From positions 21,962,190-22,026,189 of the forward strand of contig OY783200.1 in NCBI GenBank assembly GCA_963678675.1: 64,000 nucleotides of DNA, in the 5' to 3' direction. The DNA is from Xiphydria camelus (Eukaryota; Arthropoda; Insecta; Hymenoptera; Xiphydriidae). The number at the start of each line of letters is the position of its first letter. Within the stretch, counting starts at the first letter, position 1. This document shows positions 23,601 through 60,929 of the stretch, piece after piece. The translations under genes and the position numbers were made by a program. Under the pieces are notes generated by a model that was not told the origin of the DNA, did not search any database, and saw nothing but the letters and a program-made list of their open reading frames with translations.

Positions 23601-25382
23601 ATGCTGGAGTCGCAGGAGACGAAAATATACTCGGAATATTGAACGGCGCCAAAAAAGAACTATTTAGGAAGCCGTGGAAGAAGTTCGAGGCGAATTTTGT
23701 CGACGACATGGCGAGACATTTGAGGATTCTCGCGCGTTTACCGTTGCCTCATCTCGCTTCCAATCTAAAGACGCTGACGTTCTTGGTCGTCTATTGCGTC
23801 GGAAGGGAATGCGACGAAAACGAAGCTGTCTTGGAGTCTGTCAACGCCGTACTGTCAGGTAATCGTCGACCTGCGACAACTGCGCAGCGGTGGTCGTACT
23901 TTCGAAATCGAGAGGAGGAATTCAGGCGGTCGACCTGTTGACAAAATTCGGTTTCTCGCAGACATCCTGGAGGAAGGCGACATAGACATCTTCTCTTACG
24001 TCGACCCGGAGACGCTGTCGAGGGACTCGGTGGGAAATAAAGTTCTGTCGAGCGTCCTGGAGAAGGCAAGACCAAAATTGCCTTCGGAACGAAGCGCCTC
24101 CGCCTCCAACGGGACGACGGCAGCGGCGGAAGAGGAGCCGAGTGGAAGAGTTCTCGATGGTTTGGAGAACGAAGACGCGAGAGATCTAACGTCGGCGTTG
24201 AGAGCTGCCGCTGTCGACGAGCTCGACGAGCCGCGCCGCCGCGAAGCGACGCGCAATTTGCTCGAAATCGCGCTCAAGTTCCCGGTTCCCGAGCAGAGCT
24301 GGCCGGAACTTTTGAAATCGCTCGAAAATATCGCCGGCTCGAAGCGCGCGCACGTTTCCGAGACGGACGTCGACGCGATAATGCACCTGGCCATGAAATC
24401 TCTCGCCGAAGAAAAGTTGTCCGCCTGCTCGAGCATCTTGCGGCTGTGTTCGACGCTCCTAAAATCGAGAACGGCATTGATCGTCGACAGGTTGCCCGTG
24501 CTATTGTTGCTGTACAGACGCGTCGTCAAGTTGATCACGTCCGAAGCGAGAAAGACGGACGATGCGCGGAACTTGCGGAGTTTGATTTTCGACGCGGAAA
24601 AGTGAGTGTCCTCGACATCTCCGACCCGCGCGCGGATTCTACGTTCGTTTGATTCGAAGCGTCGACATTCCTTTCAGATTGACGAGTGCGCTCGTTAAAT
24701 TAAAGAGGGATGTCATTCGATTGAGTCCTTACGTCATAGCGGACTTGGTGGGGCTGCTTTCCGAAGGTGCTCTGCCGCAGGATGTGAAGGTAAATCTCAC
24801 TGAAAAAAATGTCATAGATTATTATAGACGACTTGTAAAAATCCTGTGGAATCCCCATGGGAATTTGATGTGCTCGGATATCCATTGTAAAAATCTGAGG
24901 GAAATGAATATATACCATATGTGTGTGTGTGTGTGAGGCTAAACTTATTCGCCAGGAAAGAAACTTCAATCGCTATTATCTCCTTATCTGTGAACTTTTG
25001 ACTGATACTTCTCCGCAGTGGCTATCTGGAATTGCCGTATCTGCAGCACATCAGATTCCCACAGAAATTCTCCATGAGAATCTATGGAATCTTTTCAATA
25101 CGGAAGGCTCCGCGTTTCCCGCTTCCCTCGAATCTCCTCCAATTCCTGGACCACGTTCCCGCTCGCGCAACTGAAAGCGAAAAGGTCGAATACAGAGATA
25201 ACACGTTTTTTTTTTTCCGTACGCAGGGACCCTTGGAAACTTCCATAGGCCACCTCATGAACATTTGCGACCAGCACGGAGTGGCTCTCCTCGCCAGGAC
25301 TCTACCCTCGGCGACCCAAGAGATCTTCTCGGCGCTTTATCGGACGTACGATAAGTTCTACAGATTCTCGGGGAAGATTTGA
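17699..25382 (+). CDS. Urb2: Urb2/Npa2-family ribosome biogenesis protein
   Basis: Predicted nucleolar protein for 60S pre-ribosomal RNA processing. Eight exons: 17699-17714, 19278-20678, 21504-21869, 23116-23504, 23588-23858, 23962-24601, 24678-24789, 25227-25382. All phases agree, giving 1116 residues (yeast Urb2 about 1170, human URB2 about 1520). The first coding exon is only 16 nt (ATGGCACTATCGAGAG followed by GTAAGT), chosen because its phase matches exon 2 and the ATG context is good. The body is helix-rich with no obvious catalytic motif. The call rests on the C-terminus, where a HLMNICDQHG block and an end like YDKFYRFSGKI match the conserved Urb2/Npa2 tail. A short KRLK basic patch lies near residue 20. 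Introns 1, 2, 3 and 7 are packed with transposon copies. The family is recognised from memory; the N-terminal two thirds are weakly conserved. Confidence 0.85.
17830..19210. mobile_element. Cluster of R1-family copies filling Urb2 intron 1
   Basis: Three copies in a row (about 17830-18205, 18230-18730, 18790-19210) show the family blocks: AGATCCCATGGAATCCCC-like, TGTATCTGTAAAAGCAAATAA-like, GATACACATAGAATCCAATA and AAGCACATCAGAT. They occupy most of the 1563-nt intron and stop about 65 nt before exon 2. Confidence 0.7.
20733..21136. mobile_element. CAGGG-ended element in Urb2 intron 2
   Basis: The left end reads CAGGGTTGCCGCAGACCGGG; the right end, inverted, CAGGGCTGGTAGCGATTTGA. An internal GGAAAAGTC(G/C)GGG block recurs at other CAGGGT(G)GCCAC sites in this window (34395-34440, 42639, 43118, 56050-56165). 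I see no clear target duplication, so the ends are approximate. Confidence 0.45.
21965..22590. mobile_element. R1 copy and variant-B copy in Urb2 intron 3
   Basis: About 21965-22340 is a near full-length R1 copy whose two arms are inverted repeats (TTCCCACAGACAATTTCTCTG on the left, the matching block near 22260 on the right). About 22345-22590 is a variant centred on the palindrome TTGGTAATTACTAATTAGGTAATTACCAA-like core. Beyond this, intron 3 (21870-23115) is AT-rich and unassigned. Confidence 0.65.
24800..25105. mobile_element. Composite insertion in Urb2 intron 7
   Basis: An R1 arm (about 24800-24910) abuts a (TG)7 microsatellite (about 24917-24936), then a 5' end of the GAGGCTAAACTT MITE (24935-25015), then the other R1 arm (25017-25105). 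The MITE fragment appears to have landed inside the R1 copy. Confidence 0.55.
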
Positions 25383-26237
25383 TACGCCTTGGCCGATCGG
25401 CAATCAGATTATTCCCTCCTCTCTCCCGACGAACCTCTGGTCGACCGCTCCGTCACCGATAACGAGGCGAAGCAACATTTTTATCCACATCCACTCGACG
25501 CGTATATTCCGAGTTGTGATCGGCAGGTCTATATTTTTCCGTTCTGGATATTGCATCCGTGTGACGTTGCGGGAGAGTGCATACTAATTGCCCAACGCTA
25601 GTTAAATTATAACCTATAACAAGTGGGACGCTCGACGAGGAACTCGATCGATCACCGACGAAACGACGAAATATTCCTGTAATCAGGAATCTGGAGTGGT
25701 TGGCACGCATTCGTCAGAGGATAATTGGGTAATTAGTGTTGTAATTTCGAGCGAAAAGAAAACTTCCTGTTTCGCTCACGCGGTCGCGCTCGCTGATCGG
25801 CAGCGCGGATGCTCGATCGCACGCGGACGTTTCTTCCTCTTTCTCTTCCAGAGATTTTCCTACAGTTCTCTCCCTGGTTAAAAGATCTGATTGAAACCGA
25901 TAGGGTTTTCACTAGGATTTAATAGACTTTAATGAGGTTTTTCTTAGAGAATTTTCCGATCAGTTCCCATTGAATTTTCAGCAAAACGCAATCTAAAATT
26001 TCTCGTACAGAAACAATCAGTTTTAATCAGATGTAATAACAAGCCGATCAATTCTGATTCAAACTGATTAGTCTTCTTCCTATCGGAATTAATCGGATTT
26101 CTTGACAAAGGTTGGCGATAAAGGCATCCGAATCGCGAGGAAGAATATTCGTACAAAATTATTTCCTGTAGACCTGTATTATATAATAAAGAAAATTAAG
26201 AAAGAAACTAGACTCGATATTTTTGGGCAGGGAATAG
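25383..26237. other. Intergenic region Urb2-GALT
   Basis: About 850 bp between the Urb2 stop and the GALT start. It must contain the Urb2 3' end and the GALT promoter, but I recognise no site with confidence. A block at 25890-26100 repeats diverged (T/A)CAATCAGTTTTAATCAGAT-like motifs. Confidence 0.5.
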
Positions 26238-29058
<2,821 letters not shown>

Positions 29059-29123
29059 GAAGGACTATCGCCGCTCGTCCTGCGTACGTAGAGTTCCTCC
29101 TGCGATACGCATGTACGTACAAA

Positions 29124-29320
29124 ATGAGGCTAAATTTACTCGCCGGGAAAGAAAGTTCGATCGCTGTTATCTCATTATCCGTGAACTTTTGGCTCGTACT
29201 TGTCATGATACTTTTTTTTAAGATGACATTTTTATCTATAATAAAGTCTTATGTCGATGTAGAGCAAAAGTATTAGAGTGTTTGAAATTTCTTTCCTGGC
29301 GAATAAGTTTAGTCTGATAT
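29124..29320. mobile_element. 197-bp MITE between GALT and MOCS3
   Basis: Left end ATGAGGCTAAATTTACTCGC and right end GCGAATAAGTTTAGTCTGAT are inverted repeats of about 28 bp. The same ends flank 45370-45583; fragments lie at 1201-1263 and 24935-25015. It sits 65 bp past the GALT stop, in the gap between two converging genes. Confidence 0.8.
29240..29245 (+). terminator. Candidate GALT polyadenylation signal inside the MITE
   Basis: AATAAA lies 182 nt after the GALT stop codon, in the middle of the 29124-29320 MITE. I saw no earlier AATAAA between 29059 and here. Use of the site is inferred. Confidence 0.45.
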
Positions 29321-29458
29321 GGTATGTTTACAGGTCGGCGACGATGTGCCTCGTTTTGTAGTAATTCCTAAAAATGAGGCAAAGTACCGTCGACAACTCG
29401 TCGAACACCTCGCGCCGATCGTCGCCTCTCCTCCGGGGGTATAAATAAACAAAATTAC

Positions 29459-32400
29459 CTAATAAATCGGGAATGTGCGATCTATTCTGGTGGCCCAGGC
29501 TCGAAGTCCTCCGATTATATCCTTGATCCGCACGGCGTCCTCGGCGGCGAGGGACTCTCGCAAGTAGCTCGCCGCTCTCTGCGAGTCGTTGCCGCGTCGA
29601 CACAGCAGGTAGACTGCGGTTGGAAGACGGGCGAAATTAGCCTACTCTCCCGAGTGCGCGTCTTCCAGGGCAACCCAATCCAAAAAGTTAGCTTCAAGTT
29701 ATTCGTAGGCAGTCTGTGTATCTAACTTAAATTTCATGTTATCAGGCGCTTCACAGTGTGCCTCTATTTCTTTTAAGTTTCCCCTTTTTCATCGTAAAAC
29801 TCGCGATTTTCCCCTTTAATTCGATATGTTTCCTCTGAAACCGCCTATTATTCGACTTCTCAGTTGAGTTTGTCTTTTTAAAAATGACCAAGTCGTTAAA
29901 AAATGACCAACGTTCCAGCCGCGTACCTACGGATGACTGAGACAGCCTTTGGCTCGTGTTGTCCGGGTTTCCACGCGCCGGGTATCCTTACCGTCCAATT
30001 CACCGGAATCGCCGCGCGCCTTCGCGATCTCACTTCTCATCGACCTCAGAGCCTCGTCCCTACAAATCCCCGACCACGGCACGTTAACGGCGCCTTCCAG
30101 TCCGCACAAACGAAACTCCTCGGCCGAGCGAACGTCGATCAAGACGCGAGGCCTTTCCGAATGGTTCGCGATCTCGCGGTACTCCTCCACCGTTACCCTG
30201 TCCTCGCGCGGTAGCAAGTTCAGCTTGGGATCCTTGTCGTTCGCCTTGGCACCGCAAAACTGCTCGTAATCGATCAATCGGTCGACGCTCGGTGCGACGC
30301 CGCAAACCGCGCAATTCGGATTTTTCGAGCGCAGCTTCACGTTCCGGAACGTCGCTTCCGCTCCGTCGAATATCAGGAGACGACCGGAGAGGACTCCGGG
30401 CATCCGTAGAATGATTTTCAACGCTTCCAAGGCCTGCAGCAGCCCGATCGTACCTACCACTGCGAAGGGAGCGCGAATTAGACAGCCCTGTGGTAAAAAA
30501 CCTTATAGATTCGTATAAAATCCTTTAGAAATCTCATGTAATTCTATACGGAAATATGATATGTATTTGAAACAGTAATTCCAGATACCTACATATTGAA
30601 AACTGAAAGAAATTAATCGAAATTTATTAGATTCTATGTGCGCATATGTTGAAACGAATTAAATCCCATAAAGACGAATGCCGTTCTATTAGTAATTGCC
30701 AATAGAATGGCGTTTATGTCAACCAATTAGTTATTATCAATAGAACGACGTACATTTTTATGGGATTCTACTTGTTATTACCCATGCGCATAGAATCACG
30801 GTGTCCAGCGTTCAAAGAATTCTGGAAAACCTGGGATTGTCAGAGAAAATAAAGAATTTTCTAGAATTTTTCAAAAGTACTCAAATTTTATAAATGACCT
30901 AATCTGTTAAAATTTTCAAGAATTATAGAGAAGTCTTAAAAAAAAGTGTTACACATGTATATATGTATGTATTTAAGTTCTTTCTTATTCTAAAAAAGCC
31001 ATTAAATAATATATGATTTAGCAAAATTATATTATTTTAATATTCATTCATTTCTCAGTTGTCATAACCCTTTCTGTGAATATCAGCTAATTTGTTTATT
31101 CGACGAAAAATTATTGATGCGTAACACTTTATACCAGATCAATATTTATAGCGATCAGGGAAATTTGGCTATTTAAAACTGGAAAAGTCAGGAAATTTCT
31201 TTTTCACATTTCGCCAGACACCGTGAGAATCTCATAAATTCCGATTTATACTTCTCAGATTTTCACGGGCGGATATCTGGAACTCTGCCGTTCCAAATAC
31301 GTATCATGTTTCCATAAGAAATTCTGTGGGATTCCTACAGGATTTTATAAGGATCTATACGTTTTTTCTCTCGACAGAGAGAAGCGCGTCGCCTCCAATC
31401 GTGGAATAAATGTCGTACCTACCCGCGCCGAGGATACCTCCGTCGCCGCAGTTGGTCACCGCCTCCGGCGGTGGTGGTTTCGGGAATATGCATCTGTAAC
31501 ACGGCCCGCCGTAATTATACACCGACAGCTGCCCCTCGAGCTTCAGGGCGGATCCCGACACCAGCGGCTTTCCCGCGAGGACGCAGGCGTCGTTCACCAG
31601 GTATCGCGTCGCTACGTTGTCCGTGGCGTCCAGAACGACGTCGTAATCTTTTATCACGTCGAGAGCGTTGCGACTGTCCAGCTGAACTTTATACGGAGTC
31701 ACCTCCACGTTGCGGTTCAATCTGAAAGTTCATCGCTGTGGGTCGTTTAGCGTTTTCGACAGCCTGCACTGGTGTATCACCAGTTTAGAATCAACGTTCG
31801 ACTTCCGGTCTAGCACGGGGCAGCGATCATGCAATTTCGGTTTTCACTTTTCACTATTTGGTGAGCCACTATTGGAAAAATATCAGATTCTCATAAAAAA
31901 CTTGTAAAAATCCCATAGAATCCCCATGGGAATTTGATATGTTTTTGACACAGAAATTTTGGGTACCCCCTGATAAAACGCTGAGAGGGATCAATGGAAA
32001 TGTATTGGATTCTATGTGTATTTGCAAAAAAAAAATAATAAAATCTAGTAAATTTCTATTAGTAATTATAAATAGAACGGCGCGTACAGGTCTTTATCAC
32101 CTTTATGGTATTTTACGTGTTCTTGCGAACTGGAATTGATGTGTTAAAGGCACATCAGATTCTCATAGAAATTGTCTATGGTAATTTATGGGATCTTTTC
32201 AACAAGGTGAATTAACCAGTGCGGTCAAAAGTAAGAGCATAAAAATTGGTCGTAAATCATGAAAAATAAATCAGTGAAATTACATGATCATTATCCTGTG
32301 AACTGCACACGAATCCACAGGAGCTGGACGAAAATTCTACACCGGTGCTGCCCGAGTGCGAGCTATCAAAAACATGGGTGAAGGACGAAACGATACCGTT

Positions 32401-33245
32401 TCAGAGCGTTAGCCGCGGCAGTGACTTTGGCTACTCCGACGGTGTCCTCGGTGTAGAGCAACTGTCTGTGCAAGTTGTCGATTTCCACGTCGTCGTAATC
32501 CACGATTCCTATGTGACCAACGCCGGCACCGGCGAGATACAACGCCGAAGGACAGCCGAGTCCGCCTGCTCCTACCACGAGCACCGAGGAATGTTTTATT
32601 CGCACTTGACCTGAAATTATAAGGGAGAAGATTGATTCATCGAGGGCAACTGTCAAGAGAAGAAGAAGAAGAAGCATATTTTATTTGCTCCTTCATATTT
32701 CATTTTTTATTTTAGAGAGAGAGAGAGAGAGAGAGAGGCGCATTCATTGTGTAGGCCCTAAAACAGGTGTTTCCTAAGAGCATAAAGAGAGGCGAAAATA
32801 ACAAAAAGTAACGATAATGTGACAAATAATATGATGAAGAGTAAAAATAATTAAAGGTAAGTAAAGGTAAATACGTAAGCGTAATAGTAAAAATAAGTAA
32901 AACTAAAGATAAGTAAACGTAAGAATAAGTAACAGTAATAATGAAAAGTAACGATAATACAACGAATAAAATGATGAAAAGAACAAATTAATAAAGTTAA
33001 GAATAAGTAACAATTAGTAAAAGAAAATGAGAGAGATAGAAGTGATAACGAAGCAACGTACCGCCTGCAGAAATGTCCGACACGAGAATTTGTCTGCTGT
33101 AGCGAGCGATCTCTTCGTTGTTGAGGCCGCATTCTTGTAGAATTTCCTTTTCGCGCTTCAACGACGCTAAAACCATTTCTTTTTCGCGCAAGGCTTCGCG
33201 CAATTCAGCGATTTCGCTCTTCAACGTCTCCTCTCGCGCTGCCAT
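29459..33245 (-). CDS. Mocs3: MOCS3/UBA4 adenylyltransferase-sulfurtransferase
   Basis: Cytosolic E1-like enzyme that adenylates and thiocarboxylates URM1 (for tRNA wobble-uridine thiolation) and MOCS2A (for molybdenum cofactor). Five exons on the minus strand: 33245-33062, 32610-32397, 31721-31423, 30459-29992, 29613-29459; phases close to 439 residues (human 460). A short charged coiled coil opens the protein (residues 1-40). The ThiF domain has the nucleotide loop GAGGLGC at 75-81, zinc ligands C207/C210 and C282/C285, and catalytic C224 in VTNCGDGG. The C-terminal rhodanese domain has persulfide-forming C393 in LLCRRGNDS and ends RTFPIY as in the family. All catalytic cysteines are present. 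Introns 2 and 3 contain R1 transposon copies; intron 1 contains simple repeats. GALT converges from the left and dynein lies upstream on the same strand. Confidence 0.96.
30495..31370. mobile_element. R1 variant-B copy split by a nested insertion, MOCS3 intron 3
   Basis: The left part (30495-30796) has the inverted core GCCGTTCTATTAG..CCAATAGAATGGCG; the right part (31226-31370) completes the usual arm (CAGATTTTCACGGGCGGATA..). Joining them across the inserted segment restores the family order. Confidence 0.65.
30797..31225. mobile_element. 429-bp element nested in an R1 copy
   Basis: Perfect 9-bp ends CACGGTGTC and GACACCGTG are flanked by a 5-bp direct duplication AGAAT (30792-30796 and 31226-31230). 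Inside, near each end, are GGAAAACCTGGGATTGTCAG and GGAAAAGTCAGGAAATTTC blocks typical of the CAGGGTGGCCAC group in this window. No coding capacity is visible. Confidence 0.75.
31870..32215. mobile_element. R1-family copy in MOCS3 intron 2
   Basis: Both arms are present: TAGAATCCCCATGGGAATTTGATATG on the left in part, and AAGGCACATCAGATTCTCAT with TGGGATCTTTTCAAC on the right. The copy fills half of the 674-nt intron. Confidence 0.65.
32640..33050. repeat. Simple repeats in MOCS3 intron 1
   Basis: An (AAG)n run near 32660, a (GA)n run at about 32715-32740, then a degenerate GTAAAAATAAGTAA-like array. Within it a 138-bp unit containing AAAAGTAACGATAAT occurs at about 32801 and 32939. Confidence 0.65.
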
Positions 33246-34655
33246 GTCGCGGGGTACTGTACATAACCTATAATTGTTCAGTCATTTCTGCTACTGCACG
33301 AGCCCCTGTACTCAGGCAACTCTGCGTGAGAGCATTGCAGCCGTGTATTGAAAGTTGCCATTTTCACGGCGCCGTCGAAATGTCATCGATAATTTTGTAT
33401 TGTAGATCGAAAAAGAGAGTTCGACAAATTTATTTTTCCCGTGGATCATTCCGTGCTGAAACTATCACTTTTTGTTGTAAATTTTCAATTTTCTTTATGT
33501 TTATTAGAGATTTCTCTTGGAATAATTTTACATGTATCGCGCCGCACGCTCGCGGCGGCAAACGTTAAATAAAGCGGTCGCGCAGTCTCCAGTCGAAAGC
33601 TCGTGGTTGAAAAATAGCGGTATATAATTGCACGCTGCCTTCTGCGCGTCGGCACCCAGATAGAAAAAAAATAGCGTTATACAAAAAGCTGACCGCTTGA
33701 TTTATGAAAAGTACGCCTAATGTCCGACCGAAGTTAACTTTTCCTTCCGGGCAGCGACTAGGCATCTTTATGTTACCTATGAGAAAAGGTCAGCTTCTAG
33801 ACGGAAAAATTCATAAGTAACACAACGTCATCCAAAAGGTTCCATTTTGGACACCTGAAAAACGTCACGGATAACTTTTTTCCCATTCAGAAAAAGTCAG
33901 CATTTAGGATATCAGAATGGGTCACTAATGTTCCCCCTGGAGGTGCCTTTTTTAGTGAAAAAGAGAACTTTTCGTAATACACTCAGATTGCGTAAAAATC
34001 ATTTGAAGAATGTCCCTGGAATAGTAGAATATTAACTTTTAAGCAACTTTATGATAAACAATGGCAAAGCGGCAACTTTCTGCCGTCTAATGAACATCGT
34101 AAATATTAGATTGAGAGGAAAGTTCGTGCGGATTTTCCGCTGGATATATTTACTCTACATTTCTTCACTCTTATTTCTGTCAAATATATTAGTTATCATA
34201 TATATTCTAAAAGGTGGCATTCCAACTTAGATTTATTAGAGACAAACGTCATTGATTGAATTAAGTACAGCTTTGTTAAATTCGTCTCAATTTTACGTAA
34301 GAACCCGCACGAATTTTCCGGTCAACCCAATATTATCCAAACGGTAGCAATTGGATTCGTTTTGGATATAAAAAGGGTTATCCATTAGCAAGATTCCCTG
34401 ACTTTCTCCGGTTTTCCAGATCCGTGGCAACCCCCTGATTGGGTATACTTCTCGTAAACCAGTCGATCAGCTTCTTGTACATCGCCATTCCTTTCTCCCT
34501 AGGCGGTAAACAGTTAGAAGGTGATCAACCCGGACCTCCACGTCGTCAGCGTCTACGCGGCAACCGTTCAGAGACTGCGCTATAAATACATGTATATATA
34601 GTACGTAGGTATGCGCATATTCAAATACTATTCGACGCCGCCAACGACGAGTTCT
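33246..34655. other. Intergenic region MOCS3-dynein
   Basis: Should hold the MOCS3 promoter and the dynein 3' untranslated region. On the minus strand a possible dynein polyadenylation signal AATAAA lies at 34232-34237, inside the mariner-like MITE at 34106-34330. A CAGGGGGTTGCCAC-type transposon end lies at about 34395-34440. No coding region is recognised. Confidence 0.5.
34106..34330. mobile_element. Mariner-type MITE, 225 bp
   Basis: Left end TTAGATTGAGAGGAAAGTTC and right end (inverted) TTGGGTTGACCGGAAAATTC align, continue into TCGTGCGG on both sides, and are flanked by TA (34104-34105, 34331-34332). The GGTTGACC-type end is that of mariner elements. It lies about 330 bp beyond the dynein stop codon. 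Confidence 0.75.
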
Positions 34656-59241
<24,586 letters not shown>

Positions 59242-59737
59242 CTTCGACGCCGCGCGTTGCGTTGCACCACACTGAATTCGATCGTTGCGTGTCTCGCGCA
59301 CAATCTCAAATGACTCAGCGTACCGATAACCTATGTATTACACGGGTACGCGTATTTTCTACATGACATATACGTAGAACTGCGGTGAAACTTTGTCAGA
59401 TCGCGCATGCGTTGGTGGAGGAAAATTGAGCCTGTAGATATATTTTATTATCGATCACCGTGTTGATTTAAATAACGGTTACGCCCGGACCACCACTTCT
59501 AATGTATGTACGTGCATACTGCACACATGTACATTGTATGATGCTTGCGGACCTTGCGGACCTGTATGGACCTGTACGGACCTTGCGGAGAAATGGCGGC
59601 CATATTGTAAAGGAGCGACTGCCTGTGGGCGATGAACAGTTCTTGTCCACTGGACAAGTTTGGATAGATGGCGCGACCGCGCGGAAAGGAGGGATTCAAG
59701 GAAATTTAGAATCAAGGGTATTAAGCAAATTAAGAGT
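59242..59737. other. Upstream region of dynein, probable promoter
   Basis: It begins at the dynein start codon and extends upstream. It holds a short tandem run of TGCGGACCT / GTA(T/C)GGACCT units at about 59545-59585 and AAATGGCGGCCAT (59591-59603), which resembles YY1/Pho sites. No TATA box or transcription start can be fixed from sequence. Confidence 0.3.
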
Positions 59738-59850
59738 AATCATGGCGTAGTGGGTAGCGCGTCCGCTTACGAATCTCGCGGTCGCGGGTTCGAGTCTCCC
59801 CCGAGACATCTTTTCGTGAATAATTTTTTTTGCACAATTCGATAAATAAT
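59738..59850 (+). mobile_element. tRNA-derived SINE-like copy
   Basis: It has an A-box-like TGGCGTAGTGG and a B-box GGTTCGAGTCT with tRNA spacing and a D-arm that can pair. The anticodon and acceptor stems do not pair, so it is no functional tRNA. A tail ATTTTTTTTGCACAATTCGA follows. Head and tail both match 60078-60190. Confidence 0.7.
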
Positions 59851-60077
59851 ATAATAAGAAATAGATTTAAACGACACATTTTTACGAGCATTTCAGGGCA
59901 GCTGTTTACGATATAAAAAAGGTGTACCTGTGAGAAGAAATAGTCAGTTGTGAATAGGTACCTTGAATATAATAAACGAAATTGAATTTCTGAATTATTG
60001 TTGCATTGTTTCATCTTATTTATGAACCTAGGCTATCGCACACTTTTATATTTGCATTTATGTTTAAGTAGCGATAA

Positions 60078-60190
60078 GTGTCGAATTGCGCAAAAAAATC
60101 ACCTACGAAGAAAAATCTTGGAGAGACTCGAACCCGCAACCGCGAGGTTTGTAAGCAAACGCGTTGCTTACCACGCCACAGACTTGCGGA
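60078..60190 (-). mobile_element. tRNA-derived SINE-like copy, opposite orientation
   Basis: On the minus strand TGGCGTGGTAA and GGTTCGAGTCT form the promoter boxes; GCGGTTGCGGGTTCGAGTCT is nearly identical to the plus-strand copy. The tail ATTTTTTTGCGCAATTCGA matches too. The shared, non-tRNA tail marks both as copies of one SINE family. Confidence 0.7.
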
Positions 60191-60419
60191 AGTACATTTT
60201 CGGAGATAGATGTACTCTAGGGCTTTACTTATGTAGGTACCCCTCTAGTGGGTACACTTTTATCACGGAGAGAATGAGCCAAATCGGTAACCCAAAGGTT
60301 GTATCCTCCCCTTGTCAGATCAAAATTACATAAGTACAAACAATTTTCCATTCCGTTTCCAGACGTGAGATTCTGTTCTGGTGATTTGTGTAATAGATTT
60401 TGGGTCCTTTTTTATTTTA

Positions 60420-60872
60420 ATTAGTGGAATTGAACCATAAGGGAAGTGTAGGAGGTTGTTTACATTGTCGGTGTTGATTTGTATCTAATCCAGTTAAAAG
60501 ATCGTCGCCTAAAATTCCAGGATATGGAATTGGGAAGGAGTCTTTGACGATATGAAATATTGCTGGGTATTTGGTACCCCTGAGATGTTAACATCTAATT
60601 TGCGTAGCCTAATGATTGGAGAGCCCGCAAAGTCTCACCTTAACATCTTCATAGCAGGGTATTTCACCCCGTAATTGTGATAATTTTACGATTGAAATAT
60701 TTGCTCCACAATCAACTAGTAATATTAATGGATTATTTATTGCTTGGTCAATTTGAATGTTTACCAGGGTCGTTATACCTTGAAATGAGTTTATTGCACT
60801 GTCATGTATCGCTTGATTGATTTCCCGATATCGTCTTATATTTTGTCTTCGTAGGATCGTGGTGTGTTTCAT
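60420..60872 (-). mobile_element. Broken retrotransposon protease region (Ty3/gypsy-like)
   Basis: An 87-codon minus-strand frame (60872-60609) contains LLVDCGANISIVKLSQL, which resembles a retropepsin active site (usually D-T/S-G). About 60570-60430, in another frame, encodes FPIPYPGILGDDLLTG, the motif that follows the protease in gypsy elements. The frame change and the altered D-C-G suggest a dead copy. No reverse transcriptase or LTR was recognised. Confidence 0.6.
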
Positions 60873-60929
60873 TGTTTTATTTTCTAAAATAAAATCATTC
60901 TGAGGACCACCGTCGGTCGAGCGATAATT

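Noticed and set aside
59744..59812. Functional tRNA gene
   Set aside because: A and B boxes are present, but the anticodon and acceptor stems do not pair, and the sequence shares a non-tRNA tail with the copy at 60078-60190.
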